A stretch of 64,000 nt of DNA from Cladobotryum mycophilum (Eukaryota; Ascomycota; Sordariomycetes; Hypocreales; Hypocreaceae): the NCBI GenBank assembly GCA_036429605.1, contig JAVFKD010000010.1:620001-684000 (forward strand). The letters are read 5' to 3'. Both the position numbers and the translations under genes were made by a program. Position 1 is the stretch's first letter; every line of letters starts with the position of its first letter. The notes beneath the pieces are model-generated. The model was given only the letters and a program-made list of their open reading frames with translations, did not search any database and was not told the origin of the DNA. Positions 36,022 through 47,920 of the stretch are shown in pieces.

Positions 36022-37325
36022 GAAAAGCGTATAGGTGTAGATAAGTAATACCTCTCTTAAAAGGATCCGAGGAATAACAGAGATAGATTAAAATCCCTGG
36101 GGTACTTCAGGTAGCTAGAACTCTTGTTGCTACCCAGGAAATCTACCATCATGTGATTGCGACACAATTTCGAGAGTTGGGTTGCGAGAAGCGTGGCTTA
36201 GTAAACCTCCTCCTTACTTATCTATCCAGGGATCAAATTTTAAGGGTTCCAAGTGCACACGAAGAATCCTCCATTTATGTACAGACAGTTCAAATTCTCC
36301 TCAAATTATAAAACTATGTCAGTGACGGTTTTAGAATGGCGGCTATGAAGTGTGGTTGGTGTAGGTGTTGTCTATTACTGCTAGCCTAACCAAATCAACC
36401 TCTGCAACTACATGCTTCATGCATATGATAATGTTTTTTTTTTTTTTTGGCATGACTGCCCAAGAAATGAATTGAGCTTAGAGTAATTAAATATAAAATA
36501 TATCTTGTAAATCAATGACTTGCTGCGCGAAAGGTTTGTGAGCCCCTGCCCTTCTCACAATATCAGTCAGAACATGGGTAAGTTATAGGGTATGGATTCA
36601 ATGTTTGTAGCTAGTTCGACTTGCAAATGGACTCTTAAGATGATGACAAACGGCGGAGCTTAGTATATTGTTTCGATTCAGTGCTAATGACTCGTCCACT
36701 CTCGTTTGCCGTCCCACATCTGCATACGACAGACCCAATCAGACGGTTTCCGCACTCCCTTACGTCAAGCGGAAATGTGGACATGGCGTGCCCTGCTTGC
36801 TGTTGGTTCAAAACCAAGGCAGAGCGTCTCCGGATAGCTGCAATCCCGAGACAAGTGCGGGAGCTAAACGACAACGGATCCACGAAACCAGGAGGGCAGC
36901 GCGCGCCCAGTCCCCCTTTGACGTGTGTTTTTTTCTTTTTCTCCCTGTTTCCGTTTTTGTTGTTGCCGTCGTTGTTTTATGCCTGTTAAACTCTCCGTTA
37001 ATACGGAGTAGCTAATTCATGATTTAGTCCCTTTATCCCCCCTGTTTTTCCTATTTCTCACCTACATTATCATATCGAATGCAGCCACCCCTGGCACTTA
37101 TTGTCCCGCTGGAGAAACTGTCGATCGCACACAGACACTAATACCCAGCCGGATTTCCGGATTCGGATTCTCCCTTTTTCATAAACTAAAGAAAGGCAAC
37201 ATTGGTGATGGTGTTTGTTACCGTGTTAGAAAGTAAAGGAAAAAAATATATACAAAAAAGGTAAAAATAGACATTAGGCTATGATGCGTGCGAACGATGA
37301 AATAACCGTTAAAAAAACAAACTTT
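36022..37325. other. Intergenic, nothing recognised
   Basis: Contains a T-run at about 36434-36448 and AT-rich sequence, then presumed 3' untranslated sequence of the peroxidase gene. No gene was seen. Confidence 0.45.
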
Positions 37326-38205
37326 TCATGCCTTTCCAGACTGCTTGTCCATCGAGTCGACAATGCCTTGCATCACGTAGAGCAGATCGTCTACCAAAAT
37401 TGTCCGCTTAGATGGTCTCCACCCGAATTCTATCGGGAATCTCTCCTGCGTCAAAAAGGTCCACAGGCGATCCTTGGGCCCCTGAAACTCTGACAGCGGA
37501 GCATTGGCGGCCGGCGGGTCGTTTGTCAGAAACATCAGTATCATGCCTGCCTCGGAAAGGCTCGCCGTCGTCTGGAGGTTGGAAAAGTTTCTGGGCGCCG
37601 ACTCGGCGTTGAGTCGTAAACGGGTCTTGGCAATGGAATCGACCGTCACGGAGGACGAAGAGCTGTCGGCCATGAAGGCTTCTATTCGTAAAAGGTCGAT
37701 TCGTTCCGAGTCATCGTCGCGCGTGATGGAGGCGACGTGCTGGATAATGTTGGGGTCGTAAAGATCTTCCAGAGTAAAGACGTCTTTGCCGAAATTGTCT
37801 GCGAAAAGGACGGCGGACTGTGCCAAAGTTGGATCGACATTGAGGGCCTTTGTAAAGGCATCCGCTATCATCGGGGCTGAAATGTTGAGACCGTTATGGG
37901 GCCTGGAGTGAGGGGAGAAGGGTCAGTAAACCAGGACAAGACATCAGGGGGGCATAACTAAGCCCGTTGAAAAGTCTCAAAAACGATTACGACAACAATC
38001 TCATCGATTGTCGGGTCGGATCAAACGTTTCTTTTCCTTGATGGATAGTGAGTGAGGCATACAGATAATTATGATTGGCTAGAGTGTTGAGCATGGGGCA
38101 TGGGCTGCGAGAGTCGAACACTCCAGGAGGGGCGTATTGCTGAATCGGAGGACCAGGGCAGGCCACTGCGAGAACCGCACATAAAGAGAGACCTCCCCAA
38201 AGCAT
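37326..38205 (-). CDS. Small secreted heme-thiolate peroxidase (chloroperoxidase-like), altered active-site motif
   Basis: There are two exons, join(37326..37902,38063..38205), with a 160-nt intron; the protein is 239 residues. Exon 1 gives a signal peptide (MLWGGLSLCAVLAVA) and SPCPMLNTLANHNYL, whose PCP Cys is the proximal heme ligand. Exon 2 starts at the next conserved stretch, PHNGLNIS. The rest follows the peroxidase_2 layout down to the QERFPIEFGW segment near the C-terminus. The family normally has an E-H-D motif for acid-base catalysis. Here the corresponding site reads IIQHVASITR, so only His is kept. The enzyme may be inactive as a peroxidase or have changed chemistry. Start at 38205 chosen for the signal peptide; an upstream in-frame ATG exists at 38265. 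Confidence 0.82.
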
Positions 38206-38949
38206 GATGGAAGTCTGCGGTTCAAGCTTGAAGTCCTGTTTGGTAAAACAAAGTCCCAAGACCAACCGTCAAGCCCAAAGCTCAAACATGGCGCTGCAGA
38301 CTAGATATAAGGGATCTTTCCTTTTTGCGGAGATGGGTGACGGACCGAATCATTTGCTTTTTCCATGCGTGAACAATTTCAAGGATTGATACCCTGCCGT
38401 ACATTAGTGCGTGTATCCCGAATAAATTCGGACGCAACATGACAACACAGCCTAATTACCCCCTAAAAAACTACCCTTACCTACCTCCAACACTGCAAAC
38501 GTCGATCCGGGGGCTTTTGTCTTGGCTCCGAGATCTCGAGCTAATGCAGCTAGGTGGAGGCTTAAGCAAATGCGTTGTGCATTTCCAAAGGTAGCCTTTG
38601 CTATGCTACTCAATTCGGTGCGACAAGCTTAACCGTAAGCGGTACATGGATAACTGGAGGAGAATAAATGCGCCGTAGTAAGAGATATTTCTATTCTGTT
38701 GGCGAGCTGCCCTTGAGATCGGGATGTCCACTGTCCCATGACTTGTTCAAACTCCTAAAATCTTCTGCATACTTATGTCCTACGCATTGGGGGGCGGTTA
38801 TAGACGGTAGACAGGTCCATGTTTTGGCATGTCCTGATGAACATTTTATACCCTCTATTATTAGTCACCTTTTCTATAATAACCCAAGTCCTCATATCCA
38901 GAATAATTAAGCCAGGGCCTCCTATGTGCCGGGTCAAGGGCATCACGTA
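38206..38949. other. Intergenic, nothing recognised
   Basis: Promoter region of the peroxidase and 3' side of F-box gene A. No feature seen. Confidence 0.45.
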
Positions 38950-40440
38950 CTATTCCCACACCATAAGGCACAATATCGTCCCATCCTGCACCCTCCACCC
39001 CGGCCATTCAAATGGGTTCTTACCATCACGATACAAAAAGTCATTGACCTCCTCCTCAAGCCAGATAGCTCGTCCCACCCGCAGTACAGGGGCCACAGCC
39101 GTGACAATACTGACTCTGGGCTGCATAGGCCGCCCCCGCCAGCCCAGGGTGCTTCGCATTTCGGACAGAAGCCGGCGATGGTGACCATCCATGATGGTTA
39201 GAAAGCCTAGATCGAGGGAGCGCAACGTCGGCGGAAGGGCGGAGAGAAACGCGAGCAAGTCGACCTGCTTCATGATAAAGTTCCATAATCCAAAGTGCTG
39301 TAGGTGCGGCCAATGGTCAATGGGGAAGATTGTCCGCAGCAAAGGTGGTTCAACGCCATAGTCAAGGACCGCATCGCTGTCAGGATTCAAATTAGTCGCT
39401 AAACTGATATGTTTCAAATCGACAGCCTGAGCTAGAGAATCTCGCAAAAGACCGCTGCGGAAAGCTGACCAGTCCTCATCTTCGCCCTCCTGCGCCCTGA
39501 TAAGGAGCGAGAGGTGGATATGGCTGAAGCCAGGTTGCTGAAGAATTGACACTAGATTGGTGTACTCTTCGCATGATTGCTCAAATAGATGGCAATTAAG
39601 CCCAGTATAGAGCTGGTTAGAGTCTATTAGAAGCTCGGATACGTGATGATGCTCCCGCTCTTCTGCTAGAACTCGAGTAACAACACGGTAGCCGCGCCAT
39701 TTTACTGCCTCTGTTTCGATGGCCCAGGACTTGGCTTCTATCGGGATGTCCGCATCACCAAAGGTCGGCCAACCACGAGGAATGGGGTAATTAAACCCAT
39801 AGGGGAATTCCCGAATCATAGGTGTCTTGTAGAGTGGACTAAAGAGCCACCCATGCGTAGCAGGCGTAACAGTAACCATCCGCAACGATGGAAAGCGCCT
39901 CGGCCCATAACGGAGAGCCTCGATATCAGCACCAGTTGCAATCACGTTGTCATCCTCGCGCACTAGGCTCTGATAATATACCCAGGATTCTCCCAACGGC
40001 ATCTCAGCAGCAACCTCCTGTGCCATCGCATTGTGATGTGGGAAGTCTGCATCCATAAATCTGCGGGCTTTCAATGTCCGAAGATTCTCGTCGCGTGCCA
40101 GTCGAAACCATTCCAAATCCACGTCGTTATTCCAATCGTCATGGTCATCGTAGTGGGCCTGATGGATCGCTTCCTCCGCAGATCGCAAAAGTCGGGCATC
40201 GTCGTAGATAATTTCCACAATCCTGTGGCGTAGCTCTGCGTGGTTGGCAACGGCGCGAAAGACTTCGATGTTCCGCGGGTTGGGTGAAAGGAACACTCGA
40301 TTGATGCGCAGCGATGCCAAGGTGCTAAAGAGCCTGCATGATAAGCGCACACTATTAATGCTATAATTATCTAGTCAATTAAAGATGTTCTGAAGGATCT
40401 CAACGAGAAGTCGTATGACGAGCGGAGGAGAGACGTCCAT
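38950..40440 (-). CDS. F-box-type protein, paralogue A, with in-frame TGA in the F-box
   Basis: The main frame runs from 40374 to 38950 (475 codons) and begins within an F-box: LDNYSINSVRLSCRLFSTLA, matching the second half of the F-box consensus. The first half (LVIRLLVEILQNIFN) is encoded just upstream in the same frame from ATG 40440, but a TGA at 40375-40377 separates them. The long C-terminal region (HLQHFGLWNF, TLRSLDLGFL, GRAIWLEEEVNDFL) is shared with paralogue B. F-box proteins recruit targets to SCF ubiquitin ligases, and this C-terminal type is an expanded fungal family of unknown targets. With the TGA the product would lack a complete F-box. An N-terminal extension like that of B may be encoded up to 40709 in another frame (SKQ..SDAE is shared). 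Confidence 0.6.
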
Positions 40441-40709
40441 GTTACGAGGCTGGGCTCGCACTGCCCGATGGCTGCTAGATGACGCAATTGATTCGACTTG
40501 CTCAGTTGAAGCTGTGGTCTCTCGGTGTCTACGGGGAGTAGATGGATATCATCAGTCCCGATACCCCCGTCCAGACATGGGATGCTTCTAGCGTCCTCTC
40601 GACAAGGAGCTTCTATCTCCTTCTGCTGCTCATACTCGGGGCGAGGTGGATCCCCATTGTGCTCTGCATCGCTTCGATCTGGATCTTGCTTGGATGGGCC
40701 CGTCCACAT

Positions 40710-41902
40710 TATAGTTGGCTATCGTTGACGCAGCTAATGCAAGCGATGAGAATGCGAGCTGTCTTCAAATAGGTAAAGTGGGAGGCACTCAGTCTAGCTG
40801 CATTGATGATAGATATTGTTCTAGGTGTCAGATTGGGAGAGGGGAAGTTTAGGCGGGCAGCCTTAATAAAGGTGGGCAGTTCTGTGCTTTAATTTTACCA
40901 TTCGACGACCAACCCCCTAACATCACCCTGCAAACATCAGTGGGGACATAGAAGCCCCCGCCATCTATCTATGGATATGAGAACTGAAAACTCCCAAATA
41001 ACCATCTATGCTAGAAGCTAGGCGTAATAAAGGAGAGCAAAGGAGCTTAGGTAGCAGAAGCTGCGCAATAGCTACGCTTATGAAACAAAAATTACAGCCG
41101 GTTTCCATCGTAACTTTGTTGATCTCTGTGGAGTTTTCCTTCGGAGCCTTTATCTACCAGTGTTTTCAGAATCGCATAACGGTCTTCATTTCATCCAACC
41201 TTTGGTCTCCTAACAATCCATTTCTACTCTTCTTTACTCCATCATATCAAGTAATAGATATTGGCCTCATATCTCATGTATGCCCAGATTGATGCCCCTC
41301 GTAAACCTGTCATATCTTGGATCGGGTTTCTACATTTGGGGTTGTAAAGAAACTGTGCAAGATGGGCCATATCTCACTAACGTCTAAACGAAATAGTTTG
41401 TTCGAAGATGCGCCCGTTCTTTATTGTTGTGACGAGTGTCAAGTTACCTCCGCTAATCTTGATGTATCCATAGGTGGAAAGCAAAGGTAATTCCACACGT
41501 TTTTGGGAATCTCAGGGAAATCTAGGCAGTGTTCAGATAATACAGTATATGGACAGAAATAAACAGAGCTAAAGACGTATCCATTTAGCAGCAAATATGG
41601 CTACACTATTTGGCCTCCATCTTCTACATGTATTCCATCAATCGTTCGATAAGTCGGCCGCATAATTGGCCACAAAGCGTCTTGCGTATATATCCATTCT
41701 GTGGGTTGTTCATCTACGCAATCAAGGAGATACCCCCGGTCGTGGGATGACTATATGTTGTCTAGATGTAGTAAACCCAGGCTTTCCAAATGCTCAGACG
41801 TCGCACTACCGGACAAAACTCCTCATAGATACAGGCTAGCCAGCCTCAAGGCGTGAGCTGCTTGTTCCGCAGAAAGTCCTACACCATTCTTTCCCTTTCA
41901 GC
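40710..41902. other. Intergenic between the two F-box paralogues
   Basis: 1.2 kb with no domain-bearing frame. A 94-codon frame at 41008-41292 is hydrophobic in its middle but otherwise unsupported. Confidence 0.45.
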
Positions 41903-43725
41903 TCAGAAAATGGCCTCGTAAAACTCATGTGTCTTTAAATATCCCAAACGTACAAGCTCAAGATTATTCAGCCAAGGTCTCTCAAAATCAGGATCCAATG
42001 CGTCACGTACGGTGCCAAACCCATAGTGCACCCAGGGCTCGGTCCGACGCTCCAAGCCAAACGGATTATCACCGCCGTCATACAGAAAGTCTTCAGTCTC
42101 CTTTTCGAGCCAGATGGCTTCCCCGGTCTCCCTTCCTTGCATGCCCAAGGCAATCGTAATACTGGGCCGGGTGCGTCGCTCTCGCCAGTCAAGCTTGGTG
42201 CGCATCTCGGTTAAAAGGTCATGGTAATTGCCATCGAGGAAGCGCAAGAAGCTGAGCTCAACTGAGCGTAGTGTCTGCGGAAGCAAAGAAAGGAATTTGA
42301 CCAAGTCGGGCTGTTCTATTGTGTAATTGCACAGCCCAAAATGCTGCAGCCGGGGCCAACACCTAACAGGAAATATGTCTTGCAGTAGGGGTGGAAGATA
42401 GTAGTGGGCTCTAACGAGATCGCCTATATCTGTCGTGAAGTCAAAGTGTTGCAGGTCCTTCGCCTCGGATAGAGCCTTCAGTAGAAGACCACTGCGGAGC
42501 GATCTCCACTCCGTACCTTCATACTGCTGTTGGCCGACAAGGAGAGAAAGGTGAAGACGCCCGAAGCCAGGCTGCTGAAGAATCGATGCTATATCTCTGT
42601 ACTCATCGCTCGGCTGCTCAAACAAGCAGTAGTTAAGCCCGGTCTCTAGCCGGTTAGAATCAATCAGGAGCTCCGACACGCGATGGTGTTGACGCTCCTC
42701 CACCAATATCCGAGGGACAATACGGCAGCCGGGCCATTTTGCCGCATGTTCTTCGAGGACCCAAGGCTCGGCCTCTGGCTTAGACTCCCAGCCCTCGGGC
42801 CAGCCGCGTGGGATCGGATAGTTCAGACCATATGGAAACGCGCGGACTATGGGCGTCCCGTAAAGAGGGTTGAAGATGGTCCCGTGGGCTGCCGGCGTGA
42901 TGGTGACCTTGAACAGCGATGTGAAGCGCCTCAGTCCATAGCGCAGTGCCTTGAGATGATCTCCGGTATCAATCACCTATTACTGCTGACGGAATAGCTC
43001 TTGATAATATTTCCAGGAGTCTTCCAGGGGCATCATAGCCTTCGTTTGCCGCTCCATCTCAGCCTGGCGCCGGGTGTTCCTCTCACGGCCACCCAAACGC
43101 TACAGTTCAATAGTGTTCTCTTCGTACTACTCCTCAAACCATTCCGAATCCATGTCTTCGCCCCAATTCTCACGGTCCCTGAAGAAGTAGGAACCTCGCA
43201 AATGATGAAAGTTCCTCGCAGTGCCGTGGAAGCGGGCATCGTCGTAGATGATTTCGACGATTTGATGCCGCAGCGTTTCGTGGTCGGCGACGGCACAGAA
43301 CACACTGATGTTTAATAGGTTAGACGAGAGAAAGACGCGATCGAATCGCAGCTTGGCCAGGGCACTGAAGTGTCTGCATGACAGACGCAAATTTTTAATA
43401 TCGATGTTGTCTAACAGGCAGGAAATTTCCTGAAGGAGCTCATGGGGAGTTCCAGAATGAATTGAGGACCAGCATTGTAACTGGCCGTTTCGTCTGAGTC
43501 CTCTTCATTACTTGATTCAGGAGGCAGAAGGAGCTTGTTTTCGGGATTAAGATGTATGGGCAACGCAACATCTTCAAGGCACCTGTCGGGATCTAGTGGG
43601 TGTTTAATCCTCTTCCGCGGCAGAGCCAAGGATTCCTCGGGATCTTCTCCTTCGGATACTGACGTGTGATCTACGTCTTCTGCATCGCTTTTCTCATAGC
43701 TTTGTTTAGAGTAACCCAACCCCAT
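41903..43725 (-). pseudogene. F-box-type protein, paralogue B, inactivated
   Basis: The coding sequence can be followed from MGLGYSKQSYEKSDAEDVD (43725) through an F-box (HELLQEISCLLDNIDIKNLR) to the same C-terminal domain as A (GLCNYTIEQPDL.., GEAIWLEKETEDFLY). Damage: the N-terminal part meets the F-box only if the G4 run at 43444-43447 had one more base (..ILELP|HELLQ..). After EWFEE (43127) come in-frame TAG, a second TAG, and a TAA-TAG pair near 42978. Aligned to A, these stops fall at Ala, Lys and Asp-Asn positions, not Trp. The final 357 codons (42976-41903) are open. B lies about 1.5 kb upstream of A in the same orientation, so this is an old tandem duplication with one dead copy. Confidence 0.8.
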
Positions 43726-44828
43726 AGTAGCCAGTTCCGAGGGTTGCTGTTTGGGGGAAACAAAGGCAATGAGAGATTCACGATAAACAAAGTGGAGGAT
43801 GCGGAATCTTGAATACTTTTTGGAGCTCGGAGCATCGCTGCCTGGTATCTTTGGTCCGATGTCAACTTAATTCAAGCCCCCTATTAATAATAGCACCTTT
43901 TGTGGAACTCAACAATGGAAGATAACGTTACATGAGTTCATGAAGAGTGATCTAGTAATTGGATACGGAGTAGCAATCAGCCATTCTGGGGTGCTTGGCC
44001 TTTATTTGCTGTGCGACTCAACCCTAGCATTCCATGCATTAAAACACTGTGTTTACCCCCAGTCCTATGAGAAATTTGGAGCACGTTGTAAATCCTAGAT
44101 AGCAATTGACATATGTAACTAGTCTAGGATGACCTTTTGTCACTTAGATTTACAGCATACACTGTAGGATGTTAACATGCATCATCATCATCATCATCAA
44201 CAGAAACAACAGCAGCACCACACAACACACAGTTCATAATCATTCATCCAAGAACAATCCCACATCTCAACATTCATCATATCACACTATCTACACACAT
44301 GGTTATTCCCAAGCACACATTACCGTGTGCAACATGTAATAAAGTAAAATAAAAACTCAAATTTCATGCTTTCCCACCCATGGGTATGTTTAAAGAAATA
44401 GATCTGTTTCTTCTGATCTCTCTGATCTCTCTGGATGCCCCCTTCATGAAAAAATGAAAAATGCCCTCCACATGTTCGACACCTTCATTCGAATAATAAA
44501 TAATAATATGGCTTTTTTATAGAAATAAAGTTCCTGAGTCTTTTTCATCTCGACATTGCTCATATCCAAAGCAACTAAAACCAGAAATGGGTGTGAAAAA
44601 AATAAATTGAATTAAGAAAAAGAAAAGGAAAAATAGAAAGCCAACGCCTTTGGTTGAGGGGCATCCAAAAGAAAATGCGGTATCTGTCTGTCGTTTCGTT
44701 TGGAACGTGATGCTAATGATAAAGTCTTTATTCTTTAACCCCGCGCGCGATGAGAACAAAATGTCGTAAAATAAAGAAGTCGTTGTAGTAGTAGCGTAGC
44801 GAAAAGGGGGTTATCATTCATTCAAGCA
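43726..44828. other. Intergenic with a (CAT)n tract
   Basis: Contains a short CAT/ATC microsatellite at about 44179-44199 and A/T-rich sequence that is probably 3' untranslated region of the arrestin gene. No gene seen. Confidence 0.5.
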
Positions 44829-47800
44829 TTAACTCCGGTTGCGTAGTGCTGCTGCTCTGGAGGCTACTCCGTTGGCGATATGAAGGCTGCTGAGGTTGAG
44901 GTCGGTGGACGGTCGAGTGATTTCGAGACTTCTGCTTGGCAATCGGTGACCGCCTGGTGTTCTCGGGTGTGCCACGTTGACACGTCCAGTTCGCTCGGTG
45001 AGTCTCGCTGGCCCATCATTCTCGTCGGAGCCAGAGTCTTCCTCATTGCCAAAGCCGTAATCTGCCAATCGGGTAAAGTAATCGGCCAAGCCATCAACAC
45101 TTGGTGTTCCGATAATAGCATCGTACTGAGGGGGAGGTGTCATAATCGGTGGGATAATATCATCAATGAGAACAGGCGGCGCAACATCGTCATCAAAGGC
45201 CGGAGGACTAAAGCTCGGCGCTCGTAAAAGATGAATGGGGCGCGCGTTCCCTGTAGGGGTGTTTGCTCGTTCTGCCATGGCAGAGGTCATCATTGGCTGG
45301 TGGTGTAAGTGAGCAGCCTGAGGTGGTGCTGGGATGCTCTCAATAGGGCTTCCCGAATTGGGAAGCTCTCCGGTAGAGGAATTAGGAGATGTTTCCGTCG
45401 CGATGGTAGCCGAGTCGGGGCAGCCACAGGCTGATTGATAAGGCCCTGGTCGGGACGTAGGGTTAGAATAGGCGGGCAGGTAGGTGTTGGCTTGGGTTGC
45501 GCGACAGTTGAGAATGGTGAGAGGAGAATCAATGCTAATCTCAAAGTGACGACGCTTAGTGCCACTCGGATCATCAGTATCTAAACGGCTAATTCGCATG
45601 ACAACCTATTCAATGGTCAGCAGAGGAATTCGAAAGCAGTCAAACAATCACATACCTTGATCCAATGGAAGACATTCACGTTCTTCCAGCTGCAGTCCGG
45701 ATGCAGCCTCAGGTCCTTGTTCTTGGCCATCATCTCGCAAGTCGGAATCTGCACATTTGCCTCAATCTCGGTCGATCCCCACATGCTCTCAAGTCCTAGA
45801 TCCAAATCACCGAGAAGGTTTTCGGTTGGCGGCGGCAGTGGCTCAGGGGCGCGTCTACCGCTTCGTCGGGCCTCGCTAGCTCGTCTTCGAACGGCTTGCT
45901 CTCTGGCATCGCGTCTTTGCTCTGCCGTCAGCTCTCCTCCGCGAATCGTGTTTAGGTCTGAAGACGCCCAGGTAGGATCGAGGGCTTTTCCTGCCGTCTT
46001 TTCGAGGAGAAGAATCTTTCGGCCCGGATCTTTTCTGGTCACGCGCCTGTCGTTTGTCCAGTACTCAACCGACTCAGTAATGTACACCTTGATCTTGTGA
46101 ACCTGGACCTTGGCAAGCGGGGTAAGCTTAAAGGCAATGGGAATCTTGGCTCCAATGGGGAAACTCTTGCCAGAAACCATGATATCGTAGTGAAGCTGGT
46201 CCTCCCACTGCCGGCTGATGGAGATGGGCTCGGACATTTCAAGCGAGAGCTGATCTGGCAGTCGAATAATGGGGACCTCCTTTACACCATGAAGATTAGG
46301 CTTAAAAGCACCCGAGCGATCGATAGTTGCATGGAGCTCCCATTTTACTGAGCCATACGGAACCTTGGTTGTTTCAAGTTGATGGTGATCAATTGGGAGC
46401 TCAAATGAGTAATCATAAGTTCCAGGATAGAAGACCTTGAAGCCCTTTGCCTGCGTCGGGCTGACAACCCCGCTCTCTCCCTTGCCAAAGCTACGGGACT
46501 GGACATTTTGCAGCGAAAGCCTCTTGAGCTCCTTGGCAGTCAAGTTATTCCGCTGCGAGGATAGCGAGTGCTGATGGCGCGCAGCCAAGTTCGTGCTGCT
46601 CGAGTTTGTAGAAGCATTCTTGAGGCGGTACGTGCACTGGTTGCCAAATTCCGTCTCCCACTCCTCATTCAAGGCATTGTAAAAAGTCAGAACCTGGGTT
46701 CTCAAGCCCTCCTCCTCAAAGGTATCCTGCTTTAGTGGGGGGATTCCCTCGGGCCATTCCGTCCGGGCGCGACCCATCAACTTGAGCTGGATAGCCTTGA
46801 TCTTGATGTTTTTGGTAATGGTTAGCTGCATTCTACCTCTTAATAGTGCAGTGCCAGCCTGACCCTCGCGACGGCTGTGTCCATCGTGGTCAAAACCTGA
46901 GAGAAAAAGATTACGCTCGGCTAGAATGATGGAGCAGGAAACACCGCTGCCTGTTGCGACTGGCTTCGGGACTTCTGTAACCACTGTGATGGGAGACTTG
47001 GCGTGGCGAACAGACGCAAAACTGTGGCGGGGGTTACCCAAGTGGTAGCTAGGCGATGATCTTCCCAAGGTCGCCATGGTGTTTGGAGGGTAGTATCGGG
47101 AGTGTCGGCGGGTAGATGTGTGCTCTTCTTGTTGTGGCTGTTGTTGTTGTTGTTGTTGTTGTTGTTGCTGTTGCTGTTGATGTTGCTGCTGTTGTCGACT
47201 GCTGCTGCGACGAGCGTCTGTATCCCTGTCTCTATTCTTATCTCTGTCTTTGTCTCGCTTGTCGCGACCACGGTTATCTCTCTTTTGCTGGCGGTCGCTA
47301 TTCTGAGGTTCAGTATTGTTCCGGGACGAAGATGTGTGTCGTCGGTGTTGGCTGATGCGTCGCTGTGTCGTGATTGAGCGACCGTCGTCGGAGGCGGCTA
47401 GAGCCTGGAGACTGAGCGCCGCTTGACTGGCCGGATTGGGAATGTCGACAGTCGAAAGCGAATTGCCCGACAAGGATGAGAGCAGTCTAGTTAGGAGCAA
47501 TCGCAATGGTAGGTCGGATCTGCTGCTGCGTGCCAGAGCAGTCAGTCCTCGTCGCCTGGCGTGAGTGCTGCCTCTGATGGACTGCGGTCGTATGCGAAGG
47601 TCGCGGGGCACGTATCCGGAAGGGTAGCTGACGATGTGGATGGAATGCGGTCTCGTCCTTCGAGGCCCAATGAGGGGCGTTGGAAAACCCGGCGCGGACT
47701 CGGATGCGGATGTCCTCTCGGCGGCGTTTTCAGGTCGGTAGAGGATGTTCCCACTGTTGTTTGCGGACACCCAATTCTCTCGTCGCCTGCGCCTGCGACG

Positions 47801-47920
47801 GCGGTTATCCCTTGTAACTGACATATTGTTATCAGCCTGACTCTCGTCGGTGGTTTGACATGATGTTGATTGCGATGACGAGGACGGCGATTGCTGCTGC
47901 ACTGCAGCTCCAACAGGCAT
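44829..47920 (-). CDS. Arrestin-related trafficking adaptor (ART-like)
   Basis: There are two exons, join(44829..45605,45656..47920), with a 50-nt intron; the spliced protein is 1013 residues. The first 300 residues are disordered, with an Arg run (about residue 42), an RDK/RDR-rich stretch and a long poly-Gln tract. The arrestin N-domain follows (IILAERNLFLSGF, then RMQLTITKNIKIKAIQLKL and GRARTEWPEG). The arrestin C-domain follows (YDIMVSGKSFPIGAKIPIAF). After the intron come HFEISIDSPLTILNCRATQ and a tail with PPPQYDAI, a PPxY-type motif that binds the WW domains of Rsp5/HulA ubiquitin ligases. Such adaptors bring the ligase to plasma-membrane transporters and trigger endocytosis. The poly-Gln length may vary between strains. 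Start at 47920; no closer in-frame alternative looks better. Confidence 0.88.

Noticed and set aside
41008..41292. 94-codon frame between the F-box paralogues
   Set aside because: No family resemblance, no neighbouring exons, and typical length for chance frames here.
44517..44759. 80-codon frame on the minus strand
   Set aside because: Phe-rich translation of A-rich sequence in the presumed 3' untranslated region of the arrestin gene.
47102..47377. Open frames on the plus strand opposite the arrestin poly-Gln region
   Set aside because: They translate the antisense of CAG/CAA repeats (Leu/Val runs) and are shadows of the real gene.
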